From Sarcophilus harrisii (taxonomy: Eukaryota > Chordata > Mammalia > Dasyuromorphia > Dasyuridae): a stretch of DNA of 64,000 nucleotides. The stretch covers positions 7,933,275-7,997,274 of the forward strand of contig NC_045432.1 in NCBI RefSeq assembly GCF_902635505.1. The letters run 5' to 3'. Position numbers and translations under genes: made by a program. The notes under the pieces were generated by a model. The model searched no databases. It was not told where the DNA came from and saw only the letters and a list, made by a program, of their open reading frames with translations. Below are positions 45,051-57,785 of this stretch, in pieces (the stretch's first letter is position 1; the number at the start of each line of letters is the position of its first letter).

Positions 45051-46119
45051 AATAAAATATTAGTAAATATGCTACAACAACACATCAGAAAGATTATACA
45101 CTATAAGGTTAGTTTTATATAAGGAAGATTTGACATAAGGACAACTGTAAATAGAATAAAACATGTTAATATAAATAACAAGAACTACATTGTTATGTCA
45201 AGTGATGCAAAGATGTTTTGGAAAAGAATCCAATGCTTATTTCCATTAAAAACTTATGAATCCTAGGAATAAATGGTCTTTTCCTTCATACAGGAAATGG
45301 TTGATACCTGAATCATAAAGCAAACATTATATGTAATGGAGAAAAGTAAGAGGCCTTTTGCACAGATCAGAAGTGATGCAAGGATGCCCATTATTACTGC
45401 TACTATTTAACATAGTGCTAGAAATGCTAGCTAAAACAGTAAGACAAAATAATTGAGGGAAAAAGCTCATACAAAAAAGAAAACAAAATTAACATTTTTT
45501 TGCACATGATATGATGGCATATTAAGAGGATCCTAAATCGAGGGGATGCCCATCAGTTGGGGAATGGCTGAATAAGTTATAGAAGATGAATATAATAGAA
45601 TATTATTGTTCTATAAGAAATGACAATCAGGCTGATCTCAGAAAATCCTGGAAAGACTTAGATGAACTGATACTAAATGAGAACATTGTACACAGCAACA
45701 AGATTATGTGATGATTAACTGATGGACTTGGCTCTTCTCAGCAATACAGTCATCCAAGACAATTCTAAAAAACTTGTGATGGGAAATGTCATTAGCATTC
45801 AGAGAAAGGACTATGGAGACTGAATATGGATCAAAGCATAGTATTTTCACCTTTGTTGTTGCAATTGTTTGCTTGTTTTATTTCTTTTTCATGGTTTTTT
45901 TTTTCCTTTTTGATCTGATTTTTCTTATGCAGCATGACAAACGTGGAAATGTTTTGGAATAATTGCATATTTTTAAAGCTATATTGAATTGCTTGCTGTC
46001 TAGGGGAGAGGGTGTGGGGAAGATAAGGAGAAAAACACAAAGTTTTGCAGAGGTGAATTTTGAAAACTCTCTTTTTATTTTGAGAAATAAAAAGCTATTT
46101 TCAAAAAAGAGAATCCTAG

Positions 46120-47185
46120 AAAATCAACTAAAATTAATTGAAATAATTTATAACTTCAGAAAGTTTGGGATTTTAAAATGCACATGTCATTCACATTTGT
46201 ATATGTAACTATCAGATCCCAGACAGAAGAGCTAGAAAGAGAAAATCCATTCAAAATGGATTTAAATTCAAAATTTTGAATTCAAAAGTCTTTACAAGTA
46301 CAATCCCTGTCCATTTCTTTTCTTCTTGATGTAGATGAATGAATGCCCTGCTCTATGTGAGAGTTGGTAAGAGGCAAGAGAATTCTAATCTTTGTCAGTC
46401 CCTTCCAGGATTTTCCAATTGAAAATCAACTTGAGTACTCCTTTGGGAAACACCAGCCTTTTTCAAGATTCTTCAAGCATCGAGTCACTTTGGGTGCTTC
46501 TTGGCTTACATCTTGGAAAGAGATGGATGATGCTAACCCCTCTTCAATTTGCTGAAGGAAATGACTCAGGAAGACTTGAGAGGAAGACTTGGAGGGCAGA
46601 ATCCATCATTTCCTTGTTCCCAGTTTGCTACAAGGAGTTTGGGTGAGATCCAGGATCCTCTCTCTTGTTGGGCTGAGTTATTTCACTCCAAATGAGAGAG
46701 TTCCTCCAGTCTGTATTGTCTGATATATACACATACACACATATATATGTATATATATATATATATGTATGTATACCTTGTGTACACCTATATACCTATA
46801 CCTATGTATACCTTCTCTGATTTCTGTTTAGTTATGATTTGTATAAATTAGTTTTCTTTGCTCTGCACTAGGTGCATTCATTGTAGAACCAGTATTTAAT
46901 GGAAAGGAGGGTAAGCCTTGGGTACAGAGACTGGGGTCCTCCTTCCCCTCCAATTACAAAAGGATCAAGAGTTAGAATCCAAATATATTCACTATGTGAA
47001 CAATACATAAAGGGAGTACATAGATACACATTTGTCCTGGCACCCTGTTTCTTTGAAGATAACAGAATGGCGTCTGGCTCCAACCTCCTACATCTTCATA
47101 GGAATGAAAGTCTCCCTTGGAGAAGAGTAGAGGGACAAGAGGTTCTAGATGTCTATTCTGCCTCCCTTTGAATCACACAGAATAA
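46120..47185. other. Intergenic DNA, not recognised
   Basis: A TA/TG simple repeat lies at 46725-46790. The rest has no recognised gene or repeat. Confidence 0.4.
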
Positions 47186-47189
47186 CACC

Positions 47190-48100
47190 CACCTCTCTTA
47201 TCAGGACACAAGTGTCATGTCCAAGATATATAAGGAATTGATTCATATTAATAAGACTAAAAAGCCATTTCCCAATAGATAAATGGTCAAAAGATATGAG
47301 CAGACATTTTTCAGAAGAAAATATGCAAACTATCCATATCTCATGGAAAAATGCTTGAAATCACTAAAAACATTATTGTTAGGTCTTCTTGGGTACAAGC
47401 TAGAAAATAGAGAAACATAATTTAAGACAGTGTTGAAGTTCTGCCTTACATTTGTCAGACTGGAAAAGAAGTCAAAAAAGAAAAGGGCAAATGTTGGAGA
47501 GGCTGTGGGGAAACAGGTAAGCTGTTGCACTTAGTGGAATTCGAATTGATCCAGTCATTCTGAAAAGCAATTTGGAGCTTTTCCTAGAAGGTTATCAAAC
47601 TCTGCACACCATTTAACCAAGTTATATTACTGTGAGGCCCATAGACCAAACAAACCACAGAAAAATTATATGTACAAAATTATTCATAGCAGTTCTTTTA
47701 CTGGTAGCCAAAAATTGGAAATTATTAATGAATAATTAAGCAAATTGTGGTATATAAATACTATGAAATATTATTGTGCCACACGAAATAATAAAATGTT
47801 TGACTTCAGAGGAAACTTGGATGGTCTTTATGAATTGATGCAGAGGTAAGTGAACAAAACCAGGAGAACAATTCATATAATGATAACACTTCAGAGGAAT
47901 ACCACTGTGAAAGACTTGAGAACTCTGACCTCCGACCTAAGCAACAATAAACCACAAGTATAAAACACCACTCCCCTCTGGACAAAGATAATGAATGTAA
48001 AATGGAGAAAGAGATGTGCTTTTAGACATGATTAATGTGAGAATTGCTGAACTATGTGGGAGGGAGGGATTTGGCTTTTTAAAAAAAAATCTGCTTAATG
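47190..48100 (+). mobile_element. L1-type LINE 3' part
   Basis: 'tgtccaagatatataaggaa', 'ccatttcccaatagataaatg', 'ggagaggctgtggggaaac', 'ggtagccaaaaattggaaat' and 'aaaaccaggagaacaattc' occur in L1 ORF2 order. Confidence 0.7.
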
Positions 48101-48439
48101 GAAAACAGATTAATAAGAAAAAAAACCTTAAATCATTTAAAAAAGAAAGTAGAAAAAGCATTGAATTTGGCATCAGAAAATTTGGGCTGAACTTGAATAT
48201 ATTTTCCTTCTTCCTTTGAGGTAAGATAGGCCTCAGTTTGCTGCTCTGTAAATGAGAATTGGACTAGATGAAGGTTCCTTCCTATTCTAAAGCTGTCTTT
48301 TATTTGTGTTTTATAAATACAAACTGGATTGTATGTCTCTGAAGAGGATAGTGCATAATAGTGACGGCATTTGATACCCTTCTACATAGCCTTCATATGA
48401 CACATACTTTGTGATAAGCAAAGTTTCATTTTTCTTAAT

Positions 48440-50230
48440 TTTTTAAAAACAGGCTATTATCTCCTGGTTCTGCTCATTTCACTTTATATCAATTCATGTC
48501 TTTTCAAGTTTTTCTGAAAGCACCTGCTGATCATTTCTTTTGTATGACAGTATTCCATCACAGTCATAGACCACAATTTGTTCATCTCTTCCTTAATTGA
48601 TAGGCATCATCTTAATTTCTTTTTTTTCCCTTCATCACCTCAATTTCTAATTCTTTCACTACAAAAAGATCTGCTAAATTTTTTTACACAAAAATTCCTT
48701 TTCCCTTTTTTCTTTACAAATTTTTTGAGGGATAAGTCTAGTAGTAGTATTGATGGATCAAACAGTACCCATGATTTGCATCAATATTCATTAGGAAATT
48801 GGTCTAAGGTTTTCTTTCTCTGTTTTTATTCTTTCTGGTTTAAGTATTGATATAAGTTGTAAAAGGAATTTGGAAGGATTCCATTTTTACCTATTCTCCA
48901 AAAAAGTTGACATAGTATTGAAATGTTATTTAAACATTCGGTAGAATTCACTTGTGAATCTATCTGATCCTGGAGATTTTTTCGTAGGAAGCTCATCGAT
49001 GGCTTGTCCAATTTCTTTTTCTAAGATAGTATTACTTAAGTACTCTATTTCCTCTTCTGTTAATCTGAGTGACTTATATTTTTGTAAATGTTCATCCATT
49101 TCACTTAGGTTGTTAGATTTGTTTTCATATAATTGGGCAAAATAGATCCTAATGGCTTTAATTTCATCTTCATTGGTGATGAATTCACCCTTTTAATTTT
49201 TGATACTGGTAATCTGGTTTTCTTCTTTAAAAATCAAACTGGCCAGGGGTTTGTCTATTTTATTGTGCGTTCTTTTTTAAAATAAAATCAACTCCTAGTT
49301 TTATTAGTTCAATGATTTTCTTTCAAATTTCATTATTCTATCCTTTGATTTTCAGGATGTGCAATTTAGTATTTAATTGGGAATTTTAATTTGTTCTTTT
49401 TCTTTCTTTTTTTGTTGCATGCCCAATTCACTGATCTCCTTTTTTGTTTATTTTACTGATGTGAGCATTTAGAGATAAAACTTTTCTTCTATGTATTTGC
49501 TTTGGCTGCATCCCATAAAGTTTGCCATGTTGTCTCATTGTCATTCTCTTTCATGAAACTGATTGTTTCTGTGATTTGTTCTTTAATCCACTCATTCTTC
49601 AGTATTAGATTAGTTTCCAATTAATTTACATCTGTATTTCCATGGCTCTTTAGTAAATATAATTTTACTGCATTAAAATCTGAAAAGGGTGCATTTACTT
49701 TTTCTGCTCTCATTTTTCTGGAGATTCCATGTATTATTGTGTAATAGAAATCTTCCTTTCTATTCTCATTCAATTTTCTCCAAAAGTCTAACATATGTAA
49801 CTTTTCTAAACTCCTGCTCACCTACTTAACTTCTTTCTTGTTTATTTTTTTTTTTGTTAGATTGATCTAGTTCTAATAGGAGAAAGTCCAGATCCTCCAC
49901 CAGTATTGTTTTTCTATTCCTTCCTGTAATTCATTTAAGTTTTCCTTTAAGAATCTGGATACTATGCCACTTGATGAATACATATTTAGTATTTATATTA
50001 CTTCATTATCTTTGATACCTTTTAATAAATTATCCTTTTCCTGATTATTTTTTAATTAAGTCGATTTTTACTTTTCCTCTGAGATCATAATTGCTATTTC
50101 TCCTTTTTTTCTTAAACTTCAGCTGAAGCATAATAGATTCTGCTTCATCCATTTTTATTCTGTTTCTTTACTTCAAGTGTGTTTTTTGCAAATAATACTG
50201 TAGGACTCTGGTTTTTAATCCACTCTACTA
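48440..50230 (-). mobile_element. Long reversed L1 ORF2
   Basis: From the 3' part (48450-48770) into the RT ('gtagaattcacttgtgaatc', 'ctgatcctggagattttttc') and upstream ORF2 ('gctttggctgcatcccataa', 'aatcactcattcttcagt'-type). It is the largest reversed L1 in the window, about 1.8 kb. No open frame remains beyond about 70 codons. Confidence 0.8.
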
Positions 50231-50489
50231 TTTTAAGGTTTGTTGGTAAATTTGTGAGAGCTCAGGCAAATCTCTGCTTTACTCCAACATCTTGCCTCAG
50301 TTTCTTCTTGGCTGATTGTTAATGGGAAGCACTCAAGTTAAGTCAAGTTCATGAACTATAAGAAGATGGTCACCTACATGTTACTCCTAGAATTCCTAGA
50401 ACCACCCTCTAGAAACTAAATCTACTTATGCCTATGCATGTTGGAGGAGTGAGTCCAAAAGTAATGCCACAGACAAAATCAGACTCTGA

Positions 50490-50700
50490 CCTCCAGGAAA
50501 TATAGTTTTACTTGGGAGATACATATGTACATATGTAGATATGTACAGAGTAGATAGAGAGTGATTGGGGAAAAGGCACTAGTATGGGGTAGCTTGGACT
50601 GGGGAGTAGACAAGGAAAGGCCTCTTGTACAAGGTGGTATTTAATTCGCGCCTTGAAGGAAATCAGGGATTCTAAAAGACAGAGATAGGGATGGAGGTGT
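50490..50700 (+). repeat. Fragment of the old interspersed repeat
   Basis: 'acaaggaaaggcctcttgta' and 'ttcgcgccttgaaggaaatc' match the middle of the repeat family seen at 1440 and 5230. Confidence 0.4.
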
Positions 50701-51184
50701 TCTAGCCATTAAAACTGTTTTCGTAAAGATCACTAATATCATGGGTGATCAACAAGTCTATTGGTCTCTTTTTTTTCTCAGTCCTAATTCTCTTTGACCA
50801 CTGAACAGTTGTTATCATTGTAGAATCTTATTAAATAATTAAATCTTTGAAATTTACTTGAATCTACTTAAAAAATGTTGACAGTGACTCCTTTTTTCCC
50901 CCCAAGGAAAATCCTCTTTAACCTGGTGCCACCTTCATTTCTAGCTTTATCTCAGATTCTTTCCCTTCACACACTTTGATCAAACTAGACAACTTCCCTC
51001 CTTACCCCCAAACAATGAATTGTATTCTTCTGCCTCTTTGGAGATCTACCTTCAATCTATAGTCTGAAAACCTTGGGCCACTTCTGGATTCTCAAAATGT
51101 TACCATGCCTCAGTTTGTTCATTTGTAAATGAGGGGGATGAGCTACATGATCCTTGAGGTGACTTCCACCGCTAAATTTATGAG

Positions 51185-51415
51185 CTAGGTGGACAGTGCC
51201 AGGCCTAGAGTTAGGAAAACTCGTAGTTGAGTTCAAATCCAATCTCAGAAACTAGCTATGTGACCCTGGGCAAGTACTTATCCCTGTTTGCCTCAATTTC
51301 ATCTGGAGAAGGAAATGGAAAACCACTGCATTTCTTTACTCCAGTATCTTTACTAAGAAAATCCCTAATGGGTTATTAACAGACAGGACTGAAAAATGAC
51401 TGAATAACAACAAAA
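51185..51415 (+). repeat. tRNA-derived SINE, full length
   Basis: 'gctaggtggacagtgccagg' head, 'gttgagttcaaatccaatc', 'gtgaccctgggcaagtac', 'gagaaggaaatggaaaacc' and tail 'tgactgaataacaacaa'. Confidence 0.85.
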
Positions 51416-51419
51416 TTCC

Positions 51420-51960
51420 CTATCATTCTGTCTTTTGCCATGTCTACTGAAATCCTGGAACCTATTCTTTTAGACTCAACTGACTGAAATGGACAAGTTT
51501 TTTCTTATTGCCTCTCTGTTTTTCCCCAGCCCACACCCCAACCCAACTGGTAACAACCTTTTTATATGTGTGTATATATATATATAGGTATGTGCAATGC
51601 ATATATGTTGTATTTTGCAATGTTTCCATGTACACAGTCAATATCCCATATCTTTGACGGTATTATCTGTTACTAGACTTTCAAACTCCCTGAAGCCAAA
51701 ATCATATCTTCTCAGAAATTTCCCCCAGGGTCTATCAAATATTGTGAATCCAGTAGGTGCTCAATTTGTTATTATCGCCTTTTGACAACAGACTACTCCC
51801 TTCATTTTCTAATCTCTGTTCCCTTGGTTTCCATACTTGGATTCTTCTTGCCATTTCAAACTCAACATGTCTGCAGTGAAACACATTCTCTTCTTTCCTG
51901 TCTCTCTCTCTCCTGACTTCCCCAATTTTGTTGAGGATGTACCTTTGCCCCAATCACTCT
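51420..51960 (+). repeat. L2 fragments
   Basis: 'actttcaaactccctgaag', 'agtaggtgctcaatttg' and 'atttcaaactcaacatgtc' are L2-type motifs. The order is rearranged. Confidence 0.45.
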
Positions 51961-52284
51961 GCTTAAAAACAACCTTCATTTTATCTGCTGATCTATTCAC
52001 CCACTCCTCAAACTTCCATCCACCTATTCTTCTTTGTGTGAGAAGTCATGCATTCCTTTGCATTGGTGAGTTTTCATGTGCATTAAAGTCTTTGGTAGGG
52101 ATGTGTTTTATGCATATGAATCTGCACGCTGATAGGTGTGTCAGTGATTGGGTGGGTGCCTCTGTGGGTGTGCAAGACAGTGGGTGGGACCAGGCTTTGT
52201 GCCACATGTGTTTTCTATGTCAGAGGTTCTCAAATAAGGCTAGCATATCTTTACCCTTTGCTCCTTTCTCCTGAGACACCGAGG

Positions 52285-52505
52285 CATCTGGGCGTGGTGC
52301 TTAGAGCACTGGAATTAGAATCCAGAAATGGTTCAAATGCCACTGCCTAGTTATGTGACTCAAGCTAAATCACTTTATCTTTCTGCATGTCTCATCTGTA
52401 AATTGGAGTTAATAATGCCAACCTTCTAGGGTTGCTGTAAAGATCAAATGAGAAACTGTCTGCCCCAAACTTTGCAAATTCAAAGTACTCTAAAATATAA
52501 GGGTT
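52285..52505 (+). repeat. CORE-SINE (THER/MIR-type)
   Basis: 'gtgcttagagcactggaatt', 'agttatgtgactcaagc', 'catctgtaaattggagttaa', 'ttgctgtaaagatcaaatg' and 'caaagtactctaaaatata'. Confidence 0.7.
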
Positions 52506-52624
52506 ATTTTTCTCTCAACTAACTCAGACTAGTTTCTTCTCAGTAGCTGTTTTTTTTTTTTTTTTTTTTTTGTTTTTTTTACTGACAACATTCATCTCCT
52601 CAGAGAACAAGGTAAGGTTTTTTT

Positions 52625-52630
<6 letters not shown>

Positions 52631-52682
<52 letters not shown>
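52631..52682. repeat. (AT)26 microsatellite next to poly-T
   Basis: An uninterrupted AT run, preceded by T-runs at 52551-52580 and 52619-52630. Confidence 0.97.
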
Positions 52683-52684
<2 letters not shown>

Positions 52685-52737
52685 CTTTTACAAGGTAGTT
52701 TTTAAAAAAAGTTTTTGAGTCAGTAGCCAAAGAGAAG

Positions 52738-52968
52738 TGTTGTTGTTTAGTCATATCTGACGCTTTGGGATTTTCTTGGTAAAGACGCTAAAGGATTTTG
52801 CCATTTCCTTTTCCAGCTTATTTTCCGATGAGGTAACTGAGGCAGAATGAAGGGAGTTGCCCAAGGTCACACAGCTAAGAAGTATCTGAGGCCAGACTTG
52901 AACAAATGAAGAGGAGTCTTCCCTATTTCAAGCCCGGTGCTCCATCCACCGTGCCACCTCGCTAACCC
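52738..52968 (-). repeat. tRNA-derived SINE, full length
   Basis: Reversed: tail 'gttgttgtttagtcatatct', 'ttttcttggtaaagacgct', core 'aaggtcacacagctaag', head 'catccaccgtgccacctcg'. Confidence 0.85.
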
Positions 52969-53229
52969 TAAGAAATTGTTCCCAGTCAAAAGCAAGCAGT
53001 CTGTGTAATGAAGACAAATGAAAACTTGACAAAAGGGAGTAACTGAATTGTAGCAGAATTTCCTGACAGGACAAGGACAATTTCTCTCCAGTACCAAGTG
53101 TTTCACAATGGATTCATGAAGAATGACACACCAGATTTGGCAATGTTCATCAATTACCAAGTTACAAGCAGGTGAAAAGCTCCAAGAATGCCATCTTGCA
53201 TCCGTACCCATCATACATCATGCGGGTAC

Positions 53230-53580
53230 ATACATAGGACCTAGAACAATTTCCCTCCCTCCCCATCCACCTACTCAAATCCTTCAAGGACTAGTTTAAG
53301 TCCTACCTACTTCACAAAGCTTCCCCGGATTATTCCAAGGCATACATTTGTGAATTCCTTATGGTAGACTCTGTATTACACAACCTTGCAATTAAAACAT
53401 TGGCTTGCATTTTTCTCTTGCTGTTTCATGTATGTGATTTATTTCCCCAACTAGACCATAAGCTCCTCCAGTGCAGGAATCAGGCCTTATACTTCTTTTG
53501 CATCACTTATGACATTTAACAAAATGTCATAAAGTGCTGAGCATTCAATCAATATATATGAACTGATGGATTGATGGATG
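53230..53580 (+). repeat. L2 3' end
   Basis: 'aagtcctacctacttcac', 'aaagcttccccggattattc', 'aactagaccataagctcctc', 'gtgcaggaatcaggccttat' and 'tgctgagcattcaatcaat'. Confidence 0.75.
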
Positions 53581-54463
53581 AAGGCAGGTGCTCAGTAATC
53601 TGACTTTTTGCATATATTGACATTTTGGCTGCTGTCTACATATCTGGCAAATTATTATGAATGGTTTTTGCTCTGAATACATTTTTAACTTCTCAGAAAA
53701 GCAAGTCGACTTTATTAAGAAAGCGTACAGCATTACGGCAAGGCAAAGAAAAATCAATGGTTTTTAAAAATCAGATTAAGTGTTTTTGCTAAAATTTACT
53801 TTCAGTAAACAAATTAACCTTTGTAAAAGTTTTAAGATGCTAAGGACCACACACATCACTCATGTAGCTGACTTCAAACCCCAAAATATTTTAGACAATT
53901 CAGTCATTGACTCTTATTTATTAAAAGTTTTAACACTAGTTTCGTCATGACTGTTCTCGCTGATTGTCCCATGTCACTGTATTGCCAATATTCCGAACAC
54001 TTTGGAATCCATAACTGCTAAAGAAGACAAGCTGGCTATATCATACAACAAGAAGAGAGGCCTGGTACCAGGCAACAGGACTAGAAAGAGCCTGCCTGGT
54101 TCCTGGGAGCAGAGATAGTAGCACTGAGTGTAAGCTATAGGTATCATAAGCATTAGAGCAATCTGAGGATGAGTTCTCTAGATATGTTTTCCTTAAGTGG
54201 AATGAGCAGCTGACTGCAGGGGCGCTGACTTTCCCCAACAATGAAGATCTTCAAAAAGATGTTAGCCGGGTGATTCAACCAATTAATCAATCACTTATTT
54301 GTCGGACACTGTATGAAGAGTCATGGATACCAAAAAATGGCAAAAGACAGCCTCTGCCATCTTTTGAGGTTTTTTTGAGGGGGTGGAGGAAAGAGGAACC
54401 ATAGGAGATTTGAGGGAAGATGAGGTTTGGAATTGCCAAAGAAGAGAGTGAGATCGTGTATCT

Positions 54464-54641
54464 GATGTGGATTGTGATCTTTTGGAGGGGAATGATCTTT
54501 GGGGTGAGCTCTGGGGCTGTCCCCCTTCTGGGCAGGGGGGACAGAGGAGAGCCTGAGACCCAGGAACCTCCCCTAAGAAGGGGGACAGCCGCAGGGCTCA
54601 ATCCAAAGATCATTTCCCCCCAAAAGATCTCAGTCCACATC
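54464..54641. repeat. Large imperfect palindrome, 66-bp arms
   Basis: The left arm 54464-54529 (starts gatgtggatt, ends ccccctt ct) and the right arm 54576-54641 (ends cagtccacatc) are reverse complements at 58 of 66 positions. The 46-bp centre also has weak pairing (cagggggga against cctcccct). It may be the core of a MITE or of another element's terminal region. The family was not recognised. Confidence 0.9.
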
Positions 54642-55019
54642 AAATCGACAAGGGAGGCAAAGTGGGATGTCCTAGTAGTAGCAAGGGCCCAGTTGGGGTT
54701 TGTCGGGGTGTAATCAACAGGACCACGTTGGTCATGGGATACATGATATTCCAGGTAGGAAGATACAGTAGCTCTAACCTCTCCCTAGCTGGTGGCAGTT
54801 CTTTCTTGGTCATCCCCAGAAAAGAAAAAGTATGAGTTTCTCCACTAGAGAATCTCATATGTACACACAATTCTGGCGCCATAGCCAATTAAAATAAACA
54901 AGCAGACACTTCATCCACTATACCTCCAAAATGATTTCTTTTCAGAAGCTTGCTGAAGGCTTTAAACAGATTTCCTGTACAAGGTTATTCCAGTTTATCC
55001 AATGGCTTCCAAGACAGCT

Positions 55020-55470
55020 AATTCATCAATAGAAGAGACAGAGCATTTATTAAGCATTTACTATGCCAGACACTAAGTTTAATCGATGGAGATTCAAAGA
55101 AAACAAAACCACTGTTCCTGCCCTCAATGTGCCAGGTCAAGGACTTTATACCTTTTTCCCTAGGCAATAGAGAGCCACTACTGTCTCAGTAGGCTTTTGA
55201 CACAATCAGAGCAGTACATTAGTAATACTGTTTGGGTATCGGTGTGAAGAATGGACTGGAGAGAGATGAGATTGGAGGTAGAGAGACCGATTAGGAGAGA
55301 TTAATTCAGTTAAAAGGTGATGAGGGTTAAATGGTGTGTGTGATGAGACTGGAAAAGAGGAATGTTAGCAATATTGTTGGAATCATAATTGAGAGAATTT
55401 GGCAATCAATTAATTGTGGTGGCTAAGGCACTAAGTGGGAAGAGTGGAAGACCACAGTGGCTTGGCTCTA
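55020..55470 (+). repeat. Copy of the old interspersed repeat
   Basis: 'attaagcatttactatgcc', 'cactgttcctgccctcaatg', 'caatagagagccactac' and 'gaatggactggagagag' match the family at 1440-2490. Confidence 0.45.
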
Positions 55471-55474
55471 CATA

Positions 55475-56340
55475 GTGCTCTAAAATGTGTACAGTTGTTT
55501 CAACACACTTTGTCATTTAAGCCCCTTCTTAATCTAAAGAGAAAGGATTCTGCAGATATTCCCCTTTGGGAGAAAAAGAGACTCAGACCTAGAGGGATTA
55601 AATGAGCTGCCCAAGCTTACAAGGATTAGATGGTGGAGATTAGTATTGAAATGCAGAAAAAAGAGTCCATGGATTACACTCTATTCATTTGAAATCCAAG
55701 TGATTAGGAAACCTGTGGTACCATCAACTGAAACAGACAAGATATAGGGAGAGGTTTCGACATGTAGAAGTTTTAGATGAGTTTAATCTGAGGCATATTG
55801 AGGTGGAGCAGCAGGCTGCTAGAGAAAGGAGCCTGAAGCTCTGGAGGCAGAACAGGATGGGAAATATTGACTTGGGCATCATTCATGTAAAGGTGGTGCT
55901 AAATGTGGGCAGGAGAGATGAGACTGTCAAAGGAGAGAATATGGAGACATGAGTTAGGAAGAGTTAGGAAGTTATGAAGAATTCTGATTAAACAAACTTT
56001 TGGAAGCTGCTCTGACTGTTAATCAGACACGATATATGACGATGTTTCTATGCACAAAATGTTTTCTGAGGCAATGATCATAGAACCCAAACCACAGACT
56101 ATCAGACATAAAAAGGAATTCAGATGATGTAATCCAAGTAAGTGAGGAGGTTGGGGAACACAATCTGATTTCAAATCTGGATTGTCTGGACCAAGAATTT
56201 CACAAGAAATGGTAGCACTTGATGGGGACAGATTTTCAGATGAGGAAACTGAGGTCCAAGGAAAGAGTGAAAACCAAAGTCATACAGCTAGTTGGTGAGA
56301 GTCAGGGCTAAGTCAGTACCAAGGTGTCCTCTATTTCCAG
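55475..56340 (+). repeat. MIR copies
   Basis: Copies at about 55475-55680 and 56095-56340 have 'gatgaggaaactgaggtcc' and 'catacagctagttggtgag'-type cores. The DNA between them is not assigned. Confidence 0.5.
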
Positions 56341-56849
56341 TATAAGGCTATATAATTCATAATTGCTCTTTGAAATGAGGACTCTGAGTTGATAATCAAC
56401 ATGGTGCTAAGAAACCCCCTATGCCAGGAGGGGCAAGAGAAAAGGAAGGTGTGAGGAAGCTCTGACTTAGCAGCCGTGTCTCAAAGTAGTGGTGCTTAAT
56501 AAAATGCTCACTGTTGGCAAGAGAAGGCAACCTGCAGGCTATCAGCCAGTTCTGTGGGATTACAAGTAGGAGGTAGATGGGAAGTGGACTGTTGGTTTCT
56601 GTATATGAAACCAGGATTGTGGAGACACACATTTCCCTAGTTTCCCAGGAACTGAGCAAAGGCAGCCTAGACTTGCTCCTCCCGGGGAGAATGGGGAGGT
56701 TAATTTGGGGGGAAAACTAGATATAAGTGCTGCTAAAAATGCTCTTCTTCTTCTACTTTGCTCCTCTACAAATGATCAAACCAGGTTTATCTACAAATCC
56801 AGTTAAAGGATCTTTAAGTTATATCATATTTCTATACACACATTTATAT

Positions 56850-56856
56850 GCAATAT

Positions 56857-56890
<34 letters not shown>

Positions 56891-56900
56891 CATATCCATA
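56850..56900. repeat. (AT)n / ATATGTAT microsatellite
   Basis: tatatatatatatatatatg is followed by tatatacatatacatat. Confidence 0.95.
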
Positions 56901-56984
56901 GGTGCATATGTGTAAGTGTATCAGTCATTTGGATAGCAAGACGAAGGGGTTACCTACCATGCAAGAAGGGAGTGTGGAATCAAA

Positions 56985-57085
56985 TAGGGGATACTTCAGT
57001 GTCCCCGCCAAGAAAAGCCTAAATGGGGTCACAAAGAGCAGGACAGGCTTGAAAGTGACAGAACAAGGTGCAAGAGGGATTAGGT
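56985..57085 (+). repeat. SINE tail fragment
   Basis: 'tacttcagtgtccccgcc', 'aagaaaagcctaaatggggtc' (split), 'acaaagagcaggac'. It lies upstream of the FAAH2 CpG island. Confidence 0.55.
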
Positions 57086-57255
57086 AAATTCAGCTGGGTC
57101 AGAAGGCGGGAACAGGAACAACAGGTATAAATTGTAGACACCTAGTTTGCCTGAGGTGTGGAGGTGGGGTTCTTCCGAGGCTGCTGGCGGTTGTTTTCAG
57201 ATAGAGAAGGGGATGATGTATTTTCATTCATTCATTCACGCACCCTCCGTCCATT

Positions 57256-57272
57256 CCCCCCCCCCCCCCCCC
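57256..57272. repeat. C17 homopolymer with flanking CATC/CGTC units
   Basis: Seventeen C in a row, followed by (catc/cgtc) units to 57293, about 0.5 kb upstream of the FAAH2 start. Confidence 0.9.
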
Positions 57273-57695
57273 ATCCATCCGTCCGTCCATCCAGTAGCAT
57301 TCGCTAAGCACTTGTTGCGTTCTAGGCACAAAAAGCCAAGTTCTTTCTTTCAAGGAATGATCAGTGTATGGAAAATAGGTGACTACACATCTGGAGCAGC
57401 GGCTCTGTGCCCTAGCCTGTGGTAGCTGCTGTAGTGCGGGGCAGGTGAAACGATCCGGGTCAGCAAGGTGCGGGGGAGGGGGGGGAGAAGGAGGGAGGAG
57501 GGAAGTCTTCCCCTTTCCCCTCCCCCTCACGCCAAGCCCGGGCGGAGCCAGTGCGATCCTACTCTCGTCCACAGCGCGCCACCCTCTGGCCGACACCGCA
57601 GGGCCCCCGCGCTAGCGAGTGTTCTGTGCCCTCGGAGAACACGGGCTGTCCAGACCCTGGCATCTCTGGCACCGCGCCCTGCAGGCGCGGGCAGG

Positions 57696-57714
57696 CGTCG
57701 CGAGGCATTGTGGG
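57696..57714 (-). promoter_or_regulatory. Partial SBS-like motif upstream of FAAH2 start
   Basis: The minus strand reads CCCACAATGCCTCGCGAC. This resembles the CCCAGMATGCMYYGCGG half of the SBS motif but lacks the ACTACA half. It sits about 75 bp upstream of the FAAH2 ATG, inside the CpG island. A single partial match in GC-rich DNA is weak evidence on its own. Confidence 0.4.
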
Positions 57715-57785
57715 TAAGCGCTTTAAAAGATGTCCCCGCGCGCCTAGTTGGCCAGGAGCAGTCCAGTCCGGCTCCTGTCACCGCC

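Larger units (their letters stand above)
41540..46107 (+). mobile_element. Degenerate long L1, peppered by later insertions
   Basis: ORF2 sequence appears in pieces: a nuclease-region part (42720-43050), an RT part translating as KTPGSDGFTSEFYQTLK (about 43610-43680), RT 'GCPLLLLLFNIVLEMLAKTV' (about 45380-45450), and the 3' end with tail (45540-46107). Inserted are a SINE, an unclassified repeat and three or four reversed L1 3' ends. Many stops make it non-functional. Confidence 0.65.

Noticed and set aside
54287-54888. Openings on both strands around the palindrome as a possible gene
   Set aside because: The two strands give similar peptides only because the DNA is palindromic. No domain is visible.
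57468-57785. In-frame extension of FAAH2 upstream of the chosen ATG
   Set aside because: The frame is open but the sequence has no similarity to FAAH2, and the family starts directly before the hydrophobic anchor.
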